A program made the position numbers and the translations under genes. A DNA stretch of 43,214 nucleotides, from contig QKAX01000139.1 of assembly GCA_003246255.1 (NCBI GenBank), positions 1 through 43,214 on the forward strand, written 5' to 3'. Below the pieces are notes generated by a model, which was given only the letters and a program-made list of their open reading frames with translations, searched no databases and was not told the origin of the DNA. Source of the DNA: Demequina lutea. Lineage in GTDB: Bacteria > Actinomycetota > Actinomycetes > Actinomycetales > Demequinaceae. Shown piece after piece: positions 36,092 through 43,214 of the stretch (positions are counted from its first letter, which is position 1; every line of letters starts with the position of its first letter).

Positions 36092-37843
36092 TTAGCTCAC
36101 GGGTGCAATCTTGCGCAGCACCGTGTTGCGGCGCAGCCAGCCCACGACATCGCCGTTCTCGAGGACCGGAACACCGTCGCCGGCTTCCTCGCCCAGGAGC
36201 ACGTCGATGACCTTCTCAAGCGGTGCGTCGGGTGCCACATAGTCCCGCCACTCGATCAGTTGCGACACGGTGACTACCCCGGCGTCGTCGTCCTGAATGG
36301 CGGCAGCGGCGCACGCGACGGCGGTGACCACTCCCACGTACTCGCCGTGTTCGGTGACGACCGGCAGTGCGCCACGGCGGGCCGAGCGCAGGGCCCTGAT
36401 CGCCTCGCGCACAGTGAGTCGGGTGCCCACCGACGCGGGCGGAGGCGACATGAGCGACGCGACCGTCACGCCCTCGAGGGCCGCGTTGCCAGGCTTCTTT
36501 GTGAGGTCGATGCCGCGCCGACGCAGCTTGGCGGTGTAGATCGAGTCCTTGGAGAGAGATGAGGACAGCAGCGTCGAGGTCACCACGGCGAGCAGCAGGG
36601 GCAGGATGATCGAGTACTCCCCGGTCAACTCAAACAGGATGATGACGGCCGTAATGGGGGCTCGTGAGGCGCCGGCAAACACGGCTCCCATGCCCACGAG
36701 TGCGTACGCCCCGGGCGAGATGTCGAGCCCGGGGAAGAGGTAGTCGGCGAACTGGCCGAACGCCGCGCCCATCATGGCGCCCAGAAACAGCGACGGCGCG
36801 AACACGCCGCCGGAGCCGCCGATCGCGATGGTGAGCGAGGTGGCCACCATCTTGCCGGCGAGCAGGATGAGCAGGAAGCCGATGGTGTACTTGGTCATCA
36901 CGGCGTTCTCAAGCACCGGATATCCCACGCCGTACATCTGGGGAAGCGCCAGCAGCAGCAGGCCAAAGAGCAGGCCGCCGACGCCGGGGCGCAACCACTC
37001 GGGTCCGTGCCAGATCTTGTCGGCCACGTCCTCGAACCAGTAGAGCACCTTGGTGAAGCTGGTGGCCACGAGCGCCGCGAGCACGCCGAGCACGGCGTAC
37101 AGCACGTACTCGCCGAGCCCGTGCACTGTGAACTCGGGAAGTGACAGGAACGGCTCGTCGCCCAGGGCCGCGCGACCGATGACCGACGCGGTGACCGAGG
37201 CAAGCACCACGGCGGCGAAGGCCCGTGCGACGAAGTTCGCGAGCAGCAGCTCAAGCGCGAAGAACACGCCGGCGATGGGGGCATTGAAGGTGGCGGCGAT
37301 GCCGCCGGCGGCGCCGCACGCGACAAGCATGCGCACCTGAGACTCGTTGAGCTTGACCCACCGCGCGATGGCTGAGCCGAGAGCTGAGCCGATCTGCACG
37401 ATGGGCCCCTCGCGGCCCACCGAGCCTCCCGAGCCGATGGTGATGGCGGAGGCGAGCGCCTTCACGAGCGCCACCTTCGCGGGGATGCGGCCGGCGCGCT
37501 TGTTGATGGCGTACATGACCTCGGGCACGCCGTGTCCGCGCGCCTCGCGAGCGAACTTGTAGATCAGGGGACCGTAAATGAGGCCGCCGATCGCGGGGGC
37601 CAGGATCACAAAGTAGTGGCCGAGCCACGGGAGCCATGGGTGCGAGTCGCCAGGGCTGGCCGCGTAGTCCGCGTGGCCTGAGAACAGCAGTGTCGCGTGC
37701 TCGATAAGCCAGCGGAACGCTATCGCGCCCACTCCTGCGACAGCGCCGACTGCGATCGACAGCACGATGAGCGCCGAGTTCTCGGAGCGGCGCATCCATA
37801 CGAGCGCGCGCCGCCAGCCGGTGGTCTTGGTCTGGGGAGTCAT
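36092..37843 (-). CDS. ClC-family chloride channel/transporter with C-terminal CBS pair
   Basis: GHGVPEVMYAI, GSGGSVGREGPIVQIGSALGS, GGSGGVFAPSLFLGAMMGAAFG; C-terminal CBS-like repeats; start taken at MTPQTK. Confidence 0.92.
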   Translation of the reverse strand: MTPQTKTTGWRRALVWMRRSENSALIVLSIAVGAVAGVGAIAFRWLIEHATLLFSGHADYAASPGDSHPWLPWLGHYFVILAPAIGGLIYGPLIYKFAREARGHGVPEVMYAINKRAGRIPAKVALVKALASAITIGSGGSVGREGPIVQIGSALGSAIARWVKLNESQVRMLVACGAAGGIAATFNAPIAGVFFALELLLANFVARAFAAVVLASVTASVIGRAALGDEPFLSLPEFTVHGLGEYVLYAVLGVLAALVATSFTKVLYWFEDVADKIWHGPEWLRPGVGGLLFGLLLLALPQMYGVGYPVLENAVMTKYTIGFLLILLAGKMVATSLTIAIGGSGGVFAPSLFLGAMMGAAFGQFADYLFPGLDISPGAYALVGMGAVFAGASRAPITAVIILFELTGEYSIILPLLLAVVTSTLLSSSLSKDSIYTAKLRRRGIDLTKKPGNAALEGVTVASLMSPPPASVGTRLTVREAIRALRSARRGALPVVTEHGEYVGVVTAVACAAAAIQDDDAGVVTVSQLIEWRDYVAPDAPLEKVIDVLLGEEAGDGVPVLENGDVVGWLRRNTVLRKIAPVS

Positions 37844-37860
37844 GGGGCGAGTCCTCAATA

Positions 37861-37884
37861 GTTGTATGACTGCAACAGTTGTAG
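37861..37884. promoter_or_regulatory. Candidate MarR operator in the clc/marR divergent region
   Basis: GTTGTA-TGAC-TGCAAC (37861-37876) overlapping CTGCAAC-A-GTTGTAG (37870-37884); interleaved imperfect palindromes. Confidence 0.55.
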
Positions 37885-37914
37885 GCTAGCAGGATTCTCG
37901 GATAGCGTGGACGC

Positions 37915-38388
37915 ATGACCAGCCCCGCTGCCCCCCTTGACGACGAGGCGATGGCCACCCTGGTGGCCTCCAGGTCGCTGCTGGGCTTTGTGGCCCGCTC
38001 GCTCGCGCCGGTGCTCGACACCATGACCATGCCGCAGTACCGCGTGCTGGTGGTGCTTGATGGTGCAGGCTCCTTGCGCATGAGTGACCTTGCCGAGCGC
38101 GTGGGAGTTCACCCCTCGACCCTGAGCCGCACGGTAGAGAAGCTTGTGACGGCTGGCTGGCTCGACAGGGCGGCCTCGGAGGACAGTCGGCGCGAGGTGC
38201 ACGTGAGTCTAAGCGACGCGGGGGTGCGCCTTGTCGGCACCGTGACCGCCGAGCGCCGCGCCGCGATCGCCACCGTGCTGGCAGGCATGGAGCCAGCCGA
38301 CCGGGCGGCAGTGCGTCAGGGCATGGAGTTGTTCGCCCGGGCCGCCGGCGAGGCGTCGCCACCTGATCTGCTTGAGCTGGGGCTCTGA
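37915..38388 (+). CDS. MarR family transcriptional regulator
   Basis: TMPQYRVLVVLDGAGSLRMSDLAERVGVHPSTLSRTVEKLVTAGWLDRAASEDSRREVHVSLSDAG. Confidence 0.93.
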   Translation: MTSPAAPLDDEAMATLVASRSLLGFVARSLAPVLDTMTMPQYRVLVVLDGAGSLRMSDLAERVGVHPSTLSRTVEKLVTAGWLDRAASEDSRREVHVSLSDAGVRLVGTVTAERRAAIATVLAGMEPADRAAVRQGMELFARAAGEASPPDLLELGL

Positions 38389-38430
38389 CGCCTCCAGCGA
38401 AAGCGGCGCTGCCGTGTCGGGCCGCCCGCC

Positions 38431-38445
38431 TAGGCTGAGCGCATG
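38431..38445 (+). promoter_or_regulatory. Predicted leaderless -10/start: TAGGCT-N6-ATG
   Basis: TAGGCT 38431-38436, ATG at 38443. Confidence 0.5.
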
Positions 38446-40353
38446 TCTCACCCTCCCGTCGGCTCGCGCCGCGCAGCCACCGGCGGCGGGGGAGCGCGCG
38501 GGCTGACGGGCCGCGGAGACCCCGACGCGATTCGGGCCGAGAACGCGGCCGCGCCGCACATCCCGCGCCTGTGGTCGCGCATCGGCGAGCTGTTTGTGCC
38601 GTACCGCGGGCAGCTGGTGCTCACGGCGGTGCTGGTTCTCGCGTCGTCGGCCGCCACGGTGATCCCGCCACTGCTGGTGCAGCGGGTGTTTGACCACGCA
38701 CTGTTCCCCGCGGCCGCGGACGGCTCCACCCTGCCGCCGCGCATGGGGCTACTCACCGAGCTCGTGGCCGCGATGGTCGCCATCTTTGTGCTGTCGGCGG
38801 GCCTGGGCGTGTGGCAGACGTGGGTCACGTCGCGCGTGGGCAACCGGGTCACGGGAGACCTGCGCGTACGGCTGTTCGACACGCTGCAGCGCATGGAGCT
38901 TGCGTTCTTCACGCGCACCAAGACGGGCATCATTCAGTCGCGCCTGCAGAACGACGTGGGCGGCGTCGCGGGCGTGCTCACCACCTTCGTGTCCAGCATC
39001 GTGGGTAACAGTGCCACCGTGATCGCGTCGCTCGTGGCCATGATCCTGCTCGACTGGCGGCTCACGCTGCTGGCGGTGATCCTCATGCCCGGGCTGGTGA
39101 TCGCGCAGCGCCGCGTGGGCTTGGTGCGCCAGCGGATCGCCGCCAAGACGCAGGAGTCGCTGTCCGAGATGACGGCCATCACGCAAGAGACGTTGTCGGT
39201 GAGCGGCATTCTGTTGAGCAAGGTCTACAACCGGCAGCGGCTCGAGTCCCGCCGCTACGGCGCGGAGAACGACAACCAGATCCGCCTGCAGGTGCAGCAG
39301 GCCATGAGCGGGCAGTGGTTCTTTGGGCTCGTATCGGTGATCATGTCGTCGGTCCCGGCTGTCATCTACCTGGCCGCCGGCTGGCTGCTGCAGACCGGCA
39401 CAGGGGTCGCGGGCGAGCCGCTCTCCGCCGGCACCATCGTGGCGTTCACCACCATTCAGGCACGCCTGCTGTTCCCGCTCATGGCGCTCATGCGCGTCGC
39501 GCTCGAGGTGCAGACCTCGCGCGCCCTGTTCGCGCGCATCTTCGAGTACCTGGACCTCACGCCCGCCATCGCCGACGCGCCGGGCGCGTCCACCGTGGCC
39601 GACGCGCCCGGTCCCGTGGGGCAGATCGAGTTCGCTGACGTGCGGTTCAGCTACGCGGACGCGGCCGACGACGCCGCTCCCACTCTCGACGGCGTCAGCT
39701 TCGTGGCGCGCCCCGGCGAGACGCACGCCTTCGTGGGGCCGTCTGGGGCGGGCAAGACCACGATCGTGTACCTCGCAGCCAGGCTCCAGGAGGTCAGCGG
39801 GGGAGCCGTGTTGTTCGCGGGCACCGACGTGCGTGAGCTCACTCACGAGTCGGTCGTGGACCACATCGGCGTCGTGACTCAAGAGACGTACCTGTTCCAC
39901 GCCACCATCGCGGAAAACCTGCGCTACGCCAAGCCGGACGCTACCGACGAGGAGCTCGAGGCCGCGTGCAGGGCCGCGAACATTCACGACGCGATCGCTG
40001 GCTTCGCCGACGGCTACGACACCGTCGTGGGCGAGCGCGGCTACCGCCTCTCAGGAGGCGAGAAGCAGCGCATCGCGATCGCGCGCGTGCTGCTCAAGGA
40101 TCCGGCCGTGCTGTTGTTGGACGAGGCGACCTCGGCCCTCGACACAGTGAGCGAGCGCGTGGTGCAGGAGGCGCTCGACACCGCCGCGCGCGGACGCACC
40201 ACGCTCGTGGTCGCCCATCGCCTGTCCACCGTCAAGGACGCGGACGTGATCCACGTGGTGGATGGCGGACGCATCGTGGAGTCCGGCACGCATGCCGAGC
40301 TCGCCGCCGCGGGCGGCCTGTACTCGCGGCTCGCCGCGATCCAGGCGGGCTAA
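38443..40353 (+). CDS. ABC exporter with fused TM and nucleotide-binding domains (MsbA/LmrA-like)
   Basis: Six-TM domain, Walker [10 protein letters not shown], signature [16 protein letters not shown], Walker [13 protein letters not shown]. Confidence 0.93.
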   Translation: MSHPPVGSRRAATGGGGARGLTGRGDPDAIRAENAAAPHIPRLWSRIGELFVPYRGQLVLTAVLVLASSAATVIPPLLVQRVFDHALFPAAADGSTLPPRMGLLTELVAAMVAIFVLSAGLGVWQTWVTSRVGNRVTGDLRVRLFDTLQRMELAFFTRTKTGIIQSRLQNDVGGVAGVLTTFVSSIVGNSATVIASLVAMILLDWRLTLLAVILMPGLVIAQRRVGLVRQRIAAKTQESLSEMTAITQETLSVSGILLSKVYNRQRLESRRYGAENDNQIRLQVQQAMSGQWFFGLVSVIMSSVPAVIYLAAGWLLQTGTGVAGEPLSAGTIVAFTTIQARLLFPLMALMRVALEVQTSRALFARIFEYLDLTPAIADAPGASTVADAPGPVGQIEFADVRFSYADAADDAAPTLDGVSFVARPGETHAFVGPSGAGKTTIVYLAARLQEVSGGAVLFAGTDVRELTHESVVDHIGVVTQETYLFHATIAENLRYAKPDATDEELEAACRAANIHDAIAGFADGYDTVVGERGYRLSGGEKQRIAIARVLLKDPAVLLLDEATSALDTVSERVVQEALDTAARGRTTLVVAHRLSTVKDADVIHVVDGGRIVESGTHAELAAAGGLYSRLAAIQAG

Positions 40354-41858
40354 GGGCGGGACGCGGTCGGGTGGTCGGGGGCCCCATCCTCGGTCTCGGG
40401 GATCTCGCCGCCGCCGGCAAAGTCCGGCAGGCCCGGGGTGCTGCTGGGCGCGAGTGGCTCGGCGCTCCCCACGACCGCGCCGGCATCGGGCGCTGTCGCA
40501 AAGGCCTCCGCGGCCATCACCGGCCCCGAGCCCGCGACCAGGGCATCGGCCCGCGCCGCCTCGTCGGGATTGTCGGCGAGCCACTGCGCGGCCGTCTTGA
40601 CGTGGCGCACGCGCGAGCCGGCGAGCAGCAGCCACGACGCGACCGCGCCCACGAGCGCAATCACAAATGTGTGGCCCATGCCGATGCGCTCTCCCAGTTC
40701 GCCGCCCACGAGCGCGCCGATCGGGGTGACGCCCCACATGGCGAAGCGCATCGTGGCGTTCATGCGGCCCATCAACTCGGGCGGGCACAGCTGCTGGCGC
40801 AGCGTGAGGTGGGTGATGTTGAACACTGGCAGGGCCGCCCACCCCACACAGAACGTGGCCATGATGGTCCAGTAGCCCACCGAGACGGGAGCGACGTCGG
40901 CCACGACGTACGCGACGAGCGGCGGAATCGCCGAGACGGCCATGGACCACACGATCGTGGGGCCAGCGCCAAAGCGCGCGACGGACTTTGTGGCGATCCA
41001 CGGGCCAGCGAGCGACGCGATGGCCGCGACCGTGAAGATGAGGCCGTATTCGCCGGTGCCCACGCCCATCTGCCGCAGCACCAGGATCGCCATGAGCGCC
41101 TGCGCCATCTGGTTGAAGCCGGCCCAAATCGATACCGCGATGGCGGTGCGCGACAACAACGGGTGCAGGAACACGAAGCGCGCGCCCTCGCGCACCTCCG
41201 CTCCCAGCGAGCGGCCCGACGCGGGCCGAGGCGTGTCGTCGACCCGCAGCCGGGACGCGGCGAATGCGCTCGCGAGATAGCCGATGGTGCCGCCGCCGAG
41301 CAAGAACGGGGCCGGGATGGCGCGCGCGAGAAGGCCCGACGCTCCGGGGCCGGCCACGCGCGCGAAGGTCTCGGCTGTGGTGAGCGCCGAGTTGGCGGCG
41401 TGCAGGTGCTCGCGGCGCACAATCTGCGGCGTGAGGCTCATGTACGACACGTCAAAGAAGACTGTCGCAAAGCCGAGCCCGAGCGCGAGCGCAATGAGCC
41501 ACGAGACGTTGAGCACGTTGGCCAGGTAGAGCGCGGGGACCGCGCCCATCAGCACTGCCCTCGCCAGGTTGGCCACGATCATCACGCGCCGCTTGGAGAT
41601 GCGATCGATCCACGCGCCCGCCGGCAGCCCGATCAGCAGGAACGCGCCCGTCGCCGCCGCCTGAATCATGCCAGTCTCGCGTTCGGTCGCGTCCAGGTAC
41701 GTCACCGCGACGATCGGCAGCGCAATCGTGGCCACCTGAACTCCGAGGTGCGACACCGATTCGCCCGCGAGCAGCGTGGTGAAGTTGCGATTTCGGCGTA
41801 ACGGTTCGGCGGTGTCAACAGTGGCCGACGACGCGGCCGAGGCAGAAGGGGAGGGCAC
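40350..41858 (-). CDS. MFS transporter (MFS_3-like)
   Basis: LRRNRNFTTLLAGESVSHLGVQVATIALPIVAVTYLDATERETGMIQAAATGAFLLIGLPAGAWIDRISKRRVMI; start at GTG (VPSPSAS), 6 nt after CAGACT. Confidence 0.88.
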   Translation of the reverse strand: MPSPSASAASSATVDTAEPLRRNRNFTTLLAGESVSHLGVQVATIALPIVAVTYLDATERETGMIQAAATGAFLLIGLPAGAWIDRISKRRVMIVANLARAVLMGAVPALYLANVLNVSWLIALALGLGFATVFFDVSYMSLTPQIVRREHLHAANSALTTAETFARVAGPGASGLLARAIPAPFLLGGGTIGYLASAFAASRLRVDDTPRPASGRSLGAEVREGARFVFLHPLLSRTAIAVSIWAGFNQMAQALMAILVLRQMGVGTGEYGLIFTVAAIASLAGPWIATKSVARFGAGPTIVWSMAVSAIPPLVAYVVADVAPVSVGYWTIMATFCVGWAALPVFNITHLTLRQQLCPPELMGRMNATMRFAMWGVTPIGALVGGELGERIGMGHTFVIALVGAVASWLLLAGSRVRHVKTAAQWLADNPDEAARADALVAGSGPVMAAEAFATAPDAGAVVGSAEPLAPSSTPGLPDFAGGGEIPETEDGAPDHPTASRP

Positions 41859-41871
41859 CAGACGAGTCTGG
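41858..41871. promoter_or_regulatory. 14-bp palindrome overlapping the -10 and start of the MFS gene
   Basis: CCAGAC-GA-GTCTGG with perfect 6-bp arms. Confidence 0.4.
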
Positions 41872-42000
41872 CACCCGCGTCGGACACTTCTGGCGGGACC
41901 GGTGGCCCGAGAGGGGTGCTGTTGCGGTACCCCACGTCGCGCCACGAGGCGGCGCGCGGGTGCAGTCGCGTCGGGTGACACCAGCCGATAGTGTCCAGGC

Positions 42001-43214
42001 ATGAGCCAAGGCTTTCGGGGGGGACCGGGGCGCTGGTGCCCCAACTGCGGGACGCGCGCGTCGCCAAGCGCGGTGACGTGCGTCGCATGTGGGCTTGAGC
42101 TCGCGTCGCGGGTCGCGCGCGATCTCGAGGGCGCGAACGGATCCATCTATGCGCTGCGCGAGAGGCGCGATGCGCTGGAGGCGGACCTCGCCGCGGTGTC
42201 CGAGTCCCTCGAGCAGTGGACGGCGTACCGCGACAGGATCGTCGAGACGATCGCGCCGGCGCCGGCGCCCGCCGCGCACGTGGCCGATGCCGCGCCGTGG
42301 GCGGCCGTTCCGCTTCCGCGCGGGTTTGTGCCCGAGCCGCTTGGCGCCCCTGCCGAGGCCTGCGTCGACCCGCCTGCCGAGCATGCAGCGCCCGCCGCCC
42401 CTGCCGCGGTCGCCGAGCTGCAGCCCGGGTCATGGGTCGCGCCTGCGGCGGCGCCGATCGCCGCGGCCGTCGCCTCTCAGCCCGCGCCACGTGCGCGCCC
42501 CGAGCGGCGCCTCTCCGCCGCCGCGCTCCTCGGCGTGGCCGGAGCCGCGCTCGTCATCATCGCTGGCATCGTCTTTGTGGCCGCGTCGTGGGCCACGTAC
42601 GAGTCGTGGGCGAGGGGCCTCATTCTGCTGGTGTTCGCAGCGACATTCGCCGCCATCGCGGACCTTGCGACGCGGCGCGACTTCGCCACCATCGGCGGTG
42701 CTCTCGGAGTGGTGGGAGCGGGCTTCGTGGGCGTGGCCGTATACGCCTTCGGCTCCACGGAGACGCGCATCGCGCCCTACACGACTCCCATCGCGCTGGT
42801 CGTGGCGAGCGCCGCGGGGCTCGCGCTCGCGGCCCGCCGCATCAAGGCGGTGGGCGGCGCCGCCGCGGGCGGCACGGTGTTGGCGGGCCTTGCCCTCTCG
42901 ATCGAGCTGGCGGCCAGGGCTCCCGGCGGCACCGAGAACATGGCTCGCTATGTGATCGGTGCGTCGCTCGCGGGCGCAGCCGTGTTCGCGAGCCGGCCGC
43001 TGTGGCGCACCCCCGCCCAGCGCGGAATCGTCGCCTGGGGTGGGGTAGCGCTCGCGTACACCGGAATCCCGTTTGCCCTGGGCCTGAGTTCGCGCCTCAC
43101 CGAGCGGCCAGCCCTCGCGGCCGTCGCGATGGCGCTCTCGCTCGCCGCTGTGGCTGCGGTGGCCTGGTGGCGCCCGCGATGGGCGTCGGGCGTGCTGACG
43201 GCGTTCGTGACGGC
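42001..43214 (+). CDS. Zinc-ribbon plus multi-TM membrane protein (SCO7613-C-terminal-like), truncated by the window end
   Basis: Open frame to window end, absent from the ORF track for lack of a stop: MSQGFRGGPGRWCPNCGTRASPSAVTCVACGLEL, coiled-coil-like segment, Ala/Pro linker, then repeated TM helices; TAGTGT 6 nt before the ATG. Confidence 0.65.
   Translation, partial: MSQGFRGGPGRWCPNCGTRASPSAVTCVACGLELASRVARDLEGANGSIYALRERRDALEADLAAVSESLEQWTAYRDRIVETIAPAPAPAAHVADAAPWAAVPLPRGFVPEPLGAPAEACVDPPAEHAAPAAPAAVAELQPGSWVAPAAAPIAAAVASQPAPRARPERRLSAAALLGVAGAALVIIAGIVFVAASWATYESWARGLILLVFAATFAAIADLATRRDFATIGGALGVVGAGFVGVAVYAFGSTETRIAPYTTPIALVVASAAGLALAARRIKAVGGAAAGGTVLAGLALSIELAARAPGGTENMARYVIGASLAGAAVFASRPLWRTPAQRGIVAWGGVALAYTGIPFALGLSSRLTERPALAAVAMALSLAAVAAVAWWRPRWASGVLTAFVT

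Noticed and set aside
39966-41801. 611-aa plus-strand ORF
   Set aside because: Overlaps the ABC exporter 3' end out of frame, then runs antisense to the MFS gene; Arg/His-rich shadow ORF
1-43214. CRISPR arrays, tRNA/rRNA genes, IS elements, integrases
   Set aside because: Looked for regularly spaced repeats, cloverleaf-like sequences and transposase/integrase motifs; none seen by eye, though tRNAscan/ISfinder-type searches were not possible

Overview
High-GC actinobacterial-type chromosomal window (43,214 bp) with dense, mostly housekeeping or transport genes and many translationally coupled operons. No rRNA, tRNA, CRISPR array, transposase or phage module was recognised. From left to right: a glycine-betaine/proline ABC operon on the minus strand (proX partial, proW frame-disrupted, proV); tesB; truncated haemoglobin plus MscS; malQ; two paralogous M1 aminopeptidases (pepN) flanking a TetR + ABC-2 exporter operon whose permease has a frameshift from a visible 5-bp tandem duplication; pnuC-nadR; a tightly overlapping six-gene cassette at 19352-26014 (MoxR AAA+ ATPase, uncharacterised protein, zincin-like + vWA protein, helical protein, ANL/PaaK-like adenylate-forming enzyme, lipoprotein with a DGDGDG loop); a membrane GGDEF protein; an MFS transporter; an SPFH-SHOCT / double zinc-ribbon / small-TM operon; four related MFS exporters interleaved with a ClC channel, a MarR regulator and an ABC exporter; and a C-terminally truncated zinc-ribbon multi-TM protein. 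The best candidate for a poorly described system is the MoxR-zincin/vWA-ANL cassette. A second window-wide signal is a recurrent 'nAnnnT-N6-(A/G)TG' layout (mostly TANNNT) at about a dozen operon-leading starts, which suggests pervasive leaderless transcription with near-fixed geometry. All family calls are from reading motifs by eye; no database search was run.
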